NCBI RefSeq assembly: GCF_002999335.1
Contig: NW_020312347.1
Location: 62,001-126,000 of the forward strand
Direction of reading: 5' to 3'
Origin: Cyclospora cayetanensis
Lineage: Eukaryota; Apicomplexa; Conoidasida; Eucoccidiorida; Eimeriidae
Length of the DNA: 64,000 bases
How positions within the stretch are numbered: position 1 is the first letter of the stretch; every line of letters begins with the position of its first letter. Made by a program: the position numbers and the translations under genes. The notes under the pieces were generated by a model that had not been told where the DNA came from, ran no database searches, and was given only the letters and a program-made list of their open reading frames with translations. Positions 1 to 11,700 of the stretch are shown in pieces.

Positions 1-1527
1 AACTTGTACCCTAGACAAGCCTACTAGTCATTCCAGCTCCTGGGCCTACCAAGTACAGTAGCAAGCATGTTGGCAAAGCACACGGTAGTCGTTGATGGCA
101 CGACAAGATGCCATGCTTTAACATTGTGATTACACTACTAAAAGTTGCTGCATTTACTCAGGAAGTGGCAAGGATGAACATTCTACTAACCGAGGCGAGA
201 AGAACGCTGGAACAAGTCAAGAGAGGGCTGGAGGTACTAGCTAAGCAAAATAAGCGTCTTCTTTTAACTAATGTTTATGGAATCTGTGGGGGAAAATCTT
301 GAATGTACAATGGAGTTAAAGAGCCACAAGGAACACCGAAATGGATTGTGAAGTTGTTGCCGATCAGTGCCTGAGTGCAGGGGGCATTGAACGTAACAGA
401 GGCAATGGAGCAGCTTGGAGCCTCTCTGTACATGGGCAGAGTACCCGAGGCATGGAAACCCTACGCATACGCGTCGCGAAAGCAACTGGGTTCTTGGTGA
501 GTATGCGAGTTCGGGAGCCACCTGACCTCAGCTTTTACGTTGGTGACAGTGAACTAGTAGCGCTGATGAATATAGCCTCAAGCTGGCGTTTCGCAAAAAC
601 AAGCAAGCCGCCCTGCTGCAGTGGCGAATACATCTTCAGGTTGCTTGATTTGGTGGACCGCGTGAAGCAACTCGAGGCATGGAGCACGGAATTCACCCTT
701 CCTTGTCCACTATGGATTTCTGGGCTTTTCAATCCCATGTCTTTCCTGACAGCAGTGATGCAGGTTCGCTTCACTATTGAGTAGCAATGGAAAAGCTTGT
801 CTATCAGCATGCTATAAGTGGATGTGTTTGCAGCACGTGGGTTCACCTATCATTCGACCTTTTTTAGTTTTTTGATTGTGTACTTGAAAATCTAAAAACT
901 TCTTGGCTCTTGTGCGCACAGGTACGTGCGCGAGCGGAATCTCTGGCTCTTGACCGCATGTGCCTGAGGTGGACAGTGACAAATATGCGATATGGCACTG
1001 AGGCAACAACAGTTCAGGGCGGAACGTCACAACAGACGCCTGTGGCACCTCCCGATAAAGGAGTACTAATCTATGGGCTTTTCTTAGAAGGAGCTGCTTG
1101 GGAAGATGGCAAAGGAGATGTGGAGGGCAACCTGACACATGCTCAGCCAAAAGTACTCCAGTATCCGATGCCTGCCCTGATAGTGGAGGCCATTCCAACT
1201 GCTGAGGTTGACAACACTTGCATGTATAGCTGTCCCGTGTATCTAACATCTGCAAGAGGCCCCACTTACGTAACCACTGCGAATCTCAGGTGTGTGAGGA
1301 CATTTAGTTGATCATCCAGTTACCAGTCTGCATGCTGCGGGCAAATGTATTGGTTAGAGACTTCCTGAGAGCCCTTTGAAGCATGCTGTGATGTCCAGCT
1401 TCGCCATGTCTACTATGATGGCACTTTGTGCTATATGCGGTTATGCGGGTGCAGAATGAGTGCTGAAGATTCTGAACGCCAGTGGATTCTTGCGGGAGTG
1501 GCGCTCACTATGGCCACTGATGCATGA
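1..1527 (+). CDS. Dynein heavy chain, C-terminal part (partial, 5' end outside window)
   Basis: Encodes the extreme C-terminus of an axonemal or cytoplasmic dynein heavy chain, the AAA+ motor that moves along microtubules. Exons I can place are 162-233, 381-496, 640-763 and 922-1289, with a last exon ending at the TGA at 1525-1527. The first exon has the NILLTEARRTLEQV helix of the AAA6/C-terminal border. The second has MGRVPEAWKPYAY, matching the family's 'xxVPxxW' stretch. The third has PLWISGLFNPMSFLTAVMQ, the hallmark 'FWLSGFFFPQxFLTGVLQ' motif. The fourth has GVLIYGLFLEGAAWE and CPVYLTSARG, the family's 'VYVYGLFLDGARWD' and 'CPLYKT.xR' motifs. The tail RQWILAGVAL corresponds to 'HWIxRGVALL'. 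Junctions 2-4 keep one frame. The last junction (1290 to about 1455) is uncertain: a short exon near 1404 may be needed. Which dynein class it is cannot be told from this fragment. 1-161 appears intronic. Confidence 0.9.
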
Positions 1528-3070
1528 TTTGATCGGTAGCGTTGCAGCTTAAGGTTCAAGCATGTAGTGTTGTTTCCCATCCTAGGTTCGTCAAACTGTC
1601 ACGGACACCTGCCGTGCAGGCAACCTGCGAGACGTTGCATCATTGCTTTTGCAGAATGCCCTACTTGCAAGAAACTGACGCAATAAATTAGTCCAGATGA
1701 AGATGGCAATTAGGATTTGATCGAAAGTAAATTTCTAGTGTATGCTCTGTTAGGCTCATTTAGTGCACACATGCGCATAACACCATAACTTCAACTAACC
1801 TTTGTGGTCAAAGTTCCTACATCGGTAACCGCTTAGCAGGGCTTCAGGGCCTGGCGCATCACAGAGCTCCCTAGGACTCCCTTTAGCATCAGGTGTGGGT
1901 AGGTAGCCCAGCTTCACTTGGTACGGAAATTCACTATGATCACGGATTTAACCGACAAGTACGCACATGGCAGTGCTTCAGCTCCCTCTCTCTTCTACTT
2001 TCTACTGCATAAGGGATCACTGTAGGGAACTTTAAGAAAGCGAGTTCGAATAATAAGCATTTTTTTAGGAAAAAAAATAGACTGATCATTAAAACAATCA
2101 TGAAGTTGGCGTCATGCGGTTTTGTTAGAGCCTTGTGCGGTGTGTGTTGCTATAAATACTACGGATCTTAGTGCGATAGGCAATTGTTAAGAGCGCATAA
2201 ACGGAGTTTCAAAGCCTCACGGATCTAGAAAACTCTCAGAAATTGCATTTAGCGCCACCATTCACCTGATTGCCGTTTCCATAATCACTTGTATACTAAA
2301 CTAACACTACGACTTCGGCTGATTTCTGTGCAATTGAGAGCACACCTTGCGCTCTACGACATCCTCCAGGGGTTCTGTATGCCCTTTTCTAGCCGGGAGC
2401 CCTGCCTCACAAGAAGAATAGCGCAGGTGCATGGTGCAGCCATTGCTCACTACCATCACAGCTCTGAAAACAGAGAGTTGTGCAGTTAAGCGTGCTTTTA
2501 GCACCTTTCGTTGTGCTTTACTAGTACAGAAGGGATTTTTAGTAGGGCGTTTGGTCAGTGGATTCGAGGATAATATGACACATCATGTTCTGTTTACTAC
2601 AGGCGATTGTGGTGTGGGTTGTGCTCACAATTATTAAGATCCGAAGCCTTCCATATTTGTTTCAAAGCAGGCTACGAACGGTCCTCAGCAATCGCGTCCC
2701 AAGAAATGAGCTATTGATTAAAGCAATTCACGAGAACCTGCATGCCTGCGGCATTCCAGGGGAAGCTTCTCCTAAAGCATTACACGTTTATAAAGTCCCA
2801 GGCTACCTGTTCGTTTCAAAGCCCGTTTGGGTTTGCATTTTGAAGTGCTTGAGGGGTATTACGCAGTAGTTGGTTCGCTTTTTCGCTCGATTATTCTGGG
2901 ATAAGCAGCTAGTGACTTGGGTGATGGGATGCCAAGCTAGGTTGTATAGCACTGTGCTGTGGTAACAATGAAGAGTGCTCCACAATCCTAGAGTCACCTC
3001 AACCTGCTTTCTTTATTGCTGAGGGCACATCCAAAGCAGTTGCACCTAAAGAGTTAGAGGCTCTCTACGC

Positions 3071-3126
<56 letters not shown>

Positions 3127-6015
3127 CTTAGGGGGTCTCCGCCCCTAGAGGACATCGGTTCGGATACATGATCGTCTATAGCATGAACAAGAAAGGGCTT
3201 TGTGCGCTTCGAATAGTTACGGGGAAGGCTGTTATACCAGAATTTGTTATGCGTGTGTGGTATTCCCCTATAGTCAAGTTAAACAAGGGGTTTAAGCTTG
3301 ATTATTGGAGAGGTGAAAATAAGCAAATACAAGAGAAATACAGTGTTCGCCAGGCACTTGTGGATGAAATGAAACTAAGTATCACTGGGTCAAAGGAGAA
3401 CTATTTGATCGAAGCTCCATCTTCGCTTGCACGTAACAATGCATGGCCAGATCACCTTCATGACTGCGGATTTATTCTCTGTCGATTTCGCAAAACGGGA
3501 GTTGTTACCCTGAGGCACGGAATTGTCTATAGTAGCGAACTATTTTGTTTTGGCGGGATGTGACTTGCAGGCGAGCAGCAGCCTGCCCAGTGAACGTGCA
3601 AGGGTGCGGACAAAGATCCATTTAACACTAAATAATGGTTTTTCTCAAAGATGGAATTTATAGGTCATTTCAGGAATGTACAGCAGAGTGGGCATCGAGT
3701 TTGGGGTTTTCTCCAACCCGCGCAATCATCTTGCATCAGAATCCCTTGTAGCCCCACCGTGTGGTGGACGCTCAGGAGAGCATCGAGGTTTATCAGCAGA
3801 CGTCGATTCAATGACTTGCTGCTTTTGAAGGTCTGAGTTTCTGCGCGGAGGTACTAAGGTAAATAGTGGGGCAGAGCTGTAGTGCTTGTTGGTCTGCAGA
3901 CGAGCATTGCAGGACCTATTGATGCTACTTGGGGTCCACGGCGGTGGTTCATAATAATTACTAGAAAGAGTTTTTAGAAGGAATCGCAGCCCCCTGCCTA
4001 TTCTACGTCAAGGGCGTAATATGCACGTATTAGTTAGCCAGGAGACCCGCCATTTCCACAGTTGCTGCACTCACTCAGAGTTCTGTTTTGCCTATAATAT
4101 AGGCGACTATACATCAGCACTAGCCATCCTTTGGGGCTGAGGGCCTTCGTAGACTTTGGGTGTGCAGGGATCCTAGGTTCAAGGTGTCACTGCTTAGAGG
4201 GTGCCTTGTACTGCGAAGAAAGCAACTGGAGCCGCGATCATATTGCTAGTTCAGTACATATGCTACCAGCTGGTAACCCCACCAGCCACTTTATCAAACT
4301 CTGCGATGCTGCCAAGTGCAACGCTGCATTCATAGCCTGAATAACGAGACAATGAGCCCTTAGCTCAATCTAAAGCACAGTAGAAAGCGATGCATAGAAC
4401 TTCCAGAGTGCTTACATTGTTTTCCCGTTCGCTCCGCAGTGCTCGGCATGGGGGAAGAGGAATAGAGAGGCTGCGCGTAGCCGTAGCCCTTGAGCGTTAC
4501 CAGTTCTCCGTAGCGCTTAATCACAGAAGCACAACGTTCTTCAAGACGGTACTGAACTCATACAAGTCTGCAACTAACGGCAGTCACGAACAGTCATCTA
4601 CAGTGATCATTCATCAACTAATGCTCAAATTAATATAACTGTAGTAGTAGAAAGTGTCCAAATATAGGTTCGCCTGCTACAGTGGCTCTGATTCCACACC
4701 AGAAAATTAAAGCAGCATTAAAACATTTAAGCTTCCGTAACCGCGCGAAGGTGCTACAAATGGCCAGGGGACGACGAAATGTAGTTGCCATTACAGGACA
4801 CAATCAAATACATGGAGTCTAGATAAACATAGAGAAATCTACTGACGATGATCTGCTAATGGAATCGTTCACAACACTCACCCCACATGCACGCTGCCCC
4901 ACATTCCTCGTGCTGGATTAGCAGTTTCTTTATGGGTAGCCGGTTACGTTTTTTGCTATACTTTGAAAGTCGAAAATATTTATATGTTCAAGCAGAAGAG
5001 GGAGATTTGTCTGTCACGGCTGCAGTTCCATGAGCTTTGGAAAGAAGGGTGAACATCGACGGTCACCATCTGCCTAAAAATATCAGCTCCAGGTGACCGA
5101 TATTTATTATCATCTCATATTTCGAATATCTTCACTGCGAATACAGAATAGTGTTCTGCCGCACGCATCCTGGACAGCAATTGCCTATTCCGCAAATTTG
5201 CGGAAGAAAGGTAGGGTACAGCAGCCGCAGTGTAGGGAAAGCTTCTGCTTACCTCAACAGAGCCACATGCTTTAAAGTGTTATCCGTTTTCATGAACAGC
5301 TTAGTCGTGCAGCTTTCAATAAGCAGTAACTTGCTCCTGTACACCAAGGCGATCCATGGCAGCTGCTGCTTGCATGTGTATCCGCGATGTTGCCCATCAA
5401 ATTACAGTGAATAGCTCACAGCTTTCCCTTTTTGTTTAATTGTTATCGAGTATATTGCGAATAAGCCCTGGATTCTCGAGGCCTAACACGCTGGAGATTC
5501 AACCGGTTCCAGTGTCAATTCGCCTGGCGTAGACTTGTTACAACAGGATTTGTTGCAACAGGCGTACACTGTTTGGCTTCCTTGACTATCTCCCTTTTCT
5601 CTGTAATACAGCACTAAATGTGTTTCTTTATTGTGTATTGCTGTGTCGTGGATTGCTGCCCTTTCGGCATAAGCGCGTCCATCCGGCAATCCTCACTCGG
5701 GAACTATATCCAGACTAAATAGAACGTAGATACGACTCTGCCCAATGCTTTTAAACTACTCTACCATATACTGTCCGCTTCGAGGTGTCGTGCAATGCTT
5801 CTTTCGGGCTGGAATTTAGCAGTTTTGCATCCCTGTCAGTTGCACACATGCTACTTCTCCGGAATACCCCTCTGAGTATCGCGTCTCCAGCCGTTGTAGA
5901 GATCACTTTTGGACTACTTTTCGAGAATCGGTTGTAACAAGCAGCCCAGAACTGCACTAAGGAGGCGTGTTGGGAGGGCAATCGGCGTGGCGGCTTACGC
6001 ATCAAGTTTCCGACG
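1528..6015. other. Intergenic, no recognised gene
   Basis: About 4.5 kb of P-type DNA between the dynein stop and PME-1. It has short chance ORFs on both strands, stop codons in all frames, and one pure (TA)n microsatellite at 3072-3122. Two open stretches are slightly longer than their surroundings (2598-2869 and 3168-3563, both +), but they show no family motif and no convincing splice partners. I see no RNA gene. Confidence 0.6.
3072..3122. repeat. (TA)n dinucleotide microsatellite
   Basis: An uninterrupted run of about 25 TA units in otherwise repeat-poor DNA. It is flanked by GCCCA on the left and GTGCTTAGGG on the right. No coding overlap. Confidence 0.95.
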
Positions 6016-8797
6016 ATGGATGCATCGGACTTATTTTCCATTTCATCACGGCAACCCGCCCGGATGCCGCCCGACATTAAAGAACTTCCTCCCATCACGC
6101 GAGGTCGCAGCAGTAATTTTCCGCACCGGGTTGGGAGTCCATCAGAAACCCCACGCCAGAATCGGCGGAAGTCAGCGTGCTCCATGCGAACAGTTAAAGA
6201 GGAGCGTCAATCGACGGAACCAGGTCTCACAGCGGAGGGCTTGTTGCACTGTTCCAACTTGGAGGCGCAGAAGGACACTGGCTGGCTCAGTGGCGCTCCA
6301 CCTCACGCTTTATCGGTTTCTTCTATTCCGGAGCAGATGAGCAGACGCCGCGACTCCCACGCATCACACAGCGGGAGCAGCAGCAGACGTTCAAGCCATA
6401 ATACGTGCGTTCTTGTTACCAGAACTCTCCCCGAAGTGGTTATTGTGCTAATGTTGCTCATCGCAAACCCTTTTGTGGCTTCTGTGATTTCCTCTGCAGA
6501 TCTTGTGGCCCGCTGCCCACATGGGACGAATTCTTCGAAACCTGTGAAGATGTTAGGCCACGCCCAGAAAACAGTGACGTAAGCTGACTCCACTTCACTT
6601 CTGATGATTGTACGAGGCAGAGCGTAGCCACATCAATTGAGGAAGATCGATTGCCCAATAATCCCCCCCCCCCGCACTTTATGTGGGAGTTTTTTGAGAT
6701 GTACGTTTCTTGGAATTGTGTGCCTTTGAAGGCTGCATTGCTTCAACTTGTTTTTGATGTTCAGCATCTTGTTCTGTGGCTCAGACGTTTCGCGTGTATT
6801 CAAGTGGCTCCTCTGGGCCGATTCTCATCCTGCTCCACGGAGCTGGACACACGGCCTTAAGCTGGGCATGCTTCGCTGTACGCAATTCGTAGCACACTGA
6901 ATTTCGTCTTCGGACGGAGCAAAATCTGTAGCTAGATGAGCCCTTTGCTCTCCCTCTTGTGTGGTCCACTAAGTTACAAGCCTTTCATGCAACACAGTTA
7001 CATAGAGCTGTCTAGTATCCTGCCGTTTTCTCAGCGCCTTCTGCGGGATGGTTCGCCGCCACTTCGCGTCTTTGCATACGACGCTAGAGGTCACGGAGCC
7101 ACTAGCTGCGCCGACAGTAAAACTCTGTCAGCTGAAGTGCTGACAGAAGATGGTATTGCAATAGTGCAGTACCTCTTCAAGCGTCTTGATCATGAGGTGT
7201 CGCCAGATGCTCAGCATGAGGACGAACTTCACCGAGGTTCAGAGTTGGCTAACAAAACTGGGGAAGAAACACCAAAACCTGAGAGGGATGCTGATTCGCT
7301 ACCATCTGTAATTCTTGTGGGCCACAGGTTCGTCGTAGGGCTTTTGGCACCCCATACTTTTGAATTATCAATTCTTATTCGCGGAGTGCTTGATTCCAAT
7401 ATTCTGCGCAAGCTGCGTGACTTACTGCGGTGGTCATATCTGCGGATCTTTTCCTTACAGCATGGGCGGAGCGATTGCGACTAGGATGGCGGCGTCGGGC
7501 CGTGTACCACAGCTGCACGGCTTGATGGTGTTGGACGTAGTTGAGGGTAGGTTTTTTAGTGTAAGAAAAATCCAATACGCATGTCCTGACCGATAAATAG
7601 GGTGGTGGGGTCAAGCAGTCGTACGAGGTTGACAGCGAGCGAAGGTTTTCGGACGCCGAACGAGTTGATACACTGCAGTGTGCCGCATCCCCTATGAGCA
7701 CGTATGGGTCTGGTGCTCTCATAGGTACTGCTTTGGCGGCTTTGCCGCAAATGGCTGCCTTCGTTAGTCGGTTTCCCAGCTTGTTCACGAGCTGCAAAGA
7801 GGCCGTTAACTGGAGCATATTCGCTGGACTCCTGTGCAACAGAAGCAGCGCGTCAATCTCGATTCCATCCCAACTTGTAAAGACTACGAGGGGGGCGCTG
7901 CCCGCTAACAGTAAAGGAGCTGAGAGGGGGCCACCGGATGAGGAAGTATGGTAAGCATACCAATGGTCGTTGCTTGGCTATGCCCGCGCTTTCCTAGTTG
8001 ATGCGCTAGGTTCGCTAGAGACCTGATTGAGCGTGAGAGAAAAAGGCTTTGTCTCACTTGTCGTGTTTGACTGACACCTCAGGACGTGGCGAGTTGACCT
8101 ACTGGCTACCGAGCCGTATTGGGAAGGTATGCACTGTGTAGCTGCAGATTGCGGTCCTGGCCAACAACTGGAGTTTAACTGATTTGCTGCCGGTGGACAC
8201 TGCGGACGTGTGTGCTCCTGTTCTGTTATAGGATGGTTCCGAGGAATGTCGCATGCATTTCTATCGAGCCGTTGTGTAAAGATTTTAATTTGCTCGTGTA
8301 GCGACCGCTTGGATAAAGAGCTTATGATAGCTCACATGCAGGTAATCAGGCATCTTGGCAACTGGATGCACTCCATGTGGATCTGGTGTCCACTGAATTG
8401 CCTGAGCACTAGAGATAGGGTGTTGTGGCGGTGCTTATGAGCAGGGAAAGTTCCAAGTGCAGATTGTGAGCGGTTCAGGACACATTATTGAAGTGAGTTT
8501 TGCTGGATGTCTTCGCAACATTCTCCTTTGTTGTGCGTACTTGTTATCGTGGCTCAGTCGTGCGTCCCTCGATTTGAATTTGTTAAATGCATTTGCCAAA
8601 CATTTGTATGCTCAGCCATCCAAAGTGGGATTTAAGCGGGACTTTGCTGACATTGTGTTTTTACAGTGAATTTGGTTTATGTTCGCTGCCCATAGGAGGA
8701 TCAGCCTGCCGAACTATGCCGTGTAGTCCAAACATTCATCACCCGCTACCGGCTTCATCTACCTCCAAGCCAGCGCGCCGGGGTTTTCCGCCGCTGA
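6016..8797 (+). CDS. PPME1: Protein phosphatase methylesterase 1 (PME-1), 10 exons
   Basis: An alpha/beta hydrolase that removes the C-terminal methyl ester from PP2A catalytic subunits. Modelled exons are 6016-6404, 6500-6578, 6785-6888, 6998-7327, 7461-7546, 7725-7950, 8083-8126, 8232-8341, 8445-8492 and 8696-8797, about 505 aa in one frame. An alternative for the third intron is 6878-6980, giving 507 aa. Landmarks are the TWDEFFE...TFRVY entry, the oxyanion region LLHGAGH (about 173), the nucleophile elbow GHSMGG with Ser at about 301, DVVEG with the catalytic Asp at about 326, WRVDL...YWEGWFRGMS, DRLDKEL, and SGSGH with the catalytic His at about 469. The full Ser-Asp-His triad is therefore present. 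The nucleophile Ser codon is split AG|C across intron 4. The protein is longer than human PME-1 (386 aa) because of a Ser/Arg-rich, low-complexity N-terminus of about 130 aa and a charged insert (about 267-295). The start ATG at 6016 is the first in the exon 1 frame but is not independently supported. Confidence 0.93.
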
Positions 8798-11700
8798 TGC
8801 AAGTCATCAACAGCTCGAGATCTCCGTAGGGTTTCGTATTTCACCACCGTCGTATACCGACCTATCGTGTATATGCTCAGACATACTTGGTAGCGGTGCT
8901 AGTGACTGTTTGAGTATGATCATGGAAGCATAGACGTTTTAGGTAGCGATACGCTAGTTCCAATACCTCGTCAGTCCGCTTGTGAGAGCTCCTTTGCACG
9001 ACCTCGATAAAACAAGCTTCTGATTGAATAGTTTAACAAGATATAGCGTAGCTATGCCATCCCCAGAAAGTATACTCCGACGCTTTTTTGAGCCATGTAC
9101 TAAAGGCAAGATATGGTCAGAGGATGGAGCAACCAGGTGGATTTGCGATTTTGCAATGGTAAGATTGCGTGGAGGATACCTGTGGTGATGACTGGCAAAG
9201 CGCTTCGGATCATCGCTGTGAATGTTTTGCGAAAACCAAATGCACGTCATAAGGGCGTGCTGTTGCCGAGGACGACCAGGCGAATGATCTGATATGTTAC
9301 TGACTGTGGATGGCTCCCTGTATATTAAGAGGACACTGCGTACCGCTTATACGACGGTCCGGTTACTCAACGGAGAACGAATGCATTTCTTTTGCCAAGT
9401 GTGTGCAAGCTACGTGGCTGTGTAGAGCGCTACTCAATGCGTACTGTCAACCCTACTTTGCTTGCAATTTTAGAATCATCAATTCGGCTAAATTACTGAT
9501 GTAAAGGACACGAGGTGGTGCCTACATCGGCGAATGTCGATTGGAGTGGCTCGCAAGCACTCAGATACGCAAAATTCTTTGGGCGATAAGGTATTCTATC
9601 ATTTAGGCTACATAGAGAGATGACACGCCCCGAAGTTCTATGATCGGGGTTATACTTTATAGAGATGGACCGGAAGCAGTGCAGAGCTGGGGTAACACCC
9701 CTAAGGAGTATGCATTGTTCTCCGTCGGCTAAAGTGTAGTGTGTCAGGAATGTCCAGGCAGTATTTAGTCAAGCGCACGTCCCACTCGGAGAGCTTTTAC
9801 CGACAGGTACGTCTGAAGGTGCGACGTACTTGGTAGTCGTTTGCATATCCTAGCAAACTATGAAGCGCCAGGTGCTACAACCTCCGTATACTCTGTCCTT
9901 CGTTGATTGAGTTGGATGGAAGGTCGGGTTGCCAGTTTATTTGGTGCAGTCCTATATAGCATAAATGTAGTCGAACAATCAGCCCAAGCAGACGTAGGGA
10001 CGGCCACTACTGCAGGTTGTGGTAGTGTGCTACTAATAGAATATGGCCGTCGTTTCTCGCGTCACCTCTGCAGCCGCTTGACTTGCTCAGGATATAGCTC
10101 ACCCTTGATATTGCTAGCCATTTGCCTTCCACTACTAGTGAGACACTAACGAGCCTGAGAGCCCAAGCAGCGCCAAAGTGGCATGTAAGATGCGTAGCAT
10201 TATGGACGGCCTGGCCGGAAAGTCAGCAATTGCAACAGAAGTGATGCAGTGGTAGGTTCGTAGGACAACACGAAGGCGGTGTGACTTATTTTCGAAATCA
10301 AGATCGTAATAAGCAAGTTCTTCGTGCTATGGAATATTTTGTACCCCACGAATGATCGCGTAAGGGTCATTGTGTTTGTTGTACACAGGAGTGCCAACGT
10401 GACGCAGCTTCAGGAACAAACAAGTACCCATATTTCAAGCCTGGGAGGCAGTAACTACTCTAAAGGATACTTTTTCATTGGGGGACAGCAAATGCGACAG
10501 CTCGCGAGCCTAACGGAAAATCGTTCAATGCGCATTCATCTCGACCCACGGCTTACGAGATACAGAGAGCATTCAGAAGCATATGAGCTCTAGATCATCG
10601 GAAGCAATCATCGGATGCTCCTGCAGTCCCAGCTGACCTGGATACTCTGCAGCAAATGTGTTACTGTCTTACATTTCTTTGTACCTTTCCAAGTGCGAAT
10701 CAAGATATGGTAACAGCGCCAAAGCGGTTGCTCGCTCATGCGGGCCGCCCTCAACAATGAGAAGGTAGTGCCAAACCGTTCTTCCTTAGTGGCGTGTCCA
10801 CGGAGCGCTTACCAGCTAGACCTGATCATCGCATCTGAGAACACCAAGTGAAAGCGGGAGGTGGTGGATGGCCAGTCTGTTTGCCTCAGGGCTTCTTCCA
10901 CGGTAGGCGAGCACATCGCATGCATGGGCGCGCGGCAACCATATGTGCGGAGAATGTATATTTTCTTACGAATATCAGCGTACAATTGGTAGGAATTCCT
11001 ACAAACAGCAAAGTAGCATAAACGTGCTGGCTTATGTTACTGCATTATCGCTCACTTCGAAGATGTCTCGGTAGCAAGAAATCGCTTGCCAATCCATCCT
11101 TGCAGTGTTTGCACCCAGTATTTAATGTGGTGATCAGACCACGTACGAATGTCCCCGAGCAAGGCAAACCTATCGCGAGCAAGGAAAGTATCTCTTTGTC
11201 TCTCATCCTTTGTTTAAGTGGTATTCCTTCTTGCGACAAAGGCCGTTTCATACCTCGCTTCTCTTTTTTGCCAGAATTCAGAGTGCCGCTTTTCGAGCTT
11301 TCATCTCTGAGTGGTGTGCATCGTCCGACTGTTTGACTTCAAAGGAATTTGAGTGTCTTCGTTGCGGGGATTTGACTGAGCATGTGTCTATCCTCAAGAG
11401 CGCCAAAATTTCAAAAGCACTTTATTCTTTTTCATAACTTGCACTGGAATTATCAGCACTGATAAAAGGGGCTTTTTCCCTACCTAATCATCTGTTTGAT
11501 TTGGCATTACCAAGATTCATCACAAAGCACAGGATTCCAAGATCTTACTAAGTCAGTCACCGGTTTTCTGTGTTGAAGCCAGCATTTGAGATATTCCGTA
11601 CCGCAATCAGCACTCTTTCTCTTGCAAGGTTCTTTACGGCTGCAAAATCAAGGCAGTTCACGTTTGCTTTCAAGCTAATTAACTTGGCGAGCAGTTTCTC

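Noticed and set aside
2585..2869. 94-codon plus ORF following a possible CAG acceptor
   Set aside because: Some hydrophobic and basic character but no family, no in-phase neighbours, and an internal near-repeat; within the range of chance.
3168..3563. 131-codon ATG ORF next to the (TA)n repeat
   Set aside because: No recognisable motif or splice context; chance ORFs of this size are expected in 27 kb of this composition.
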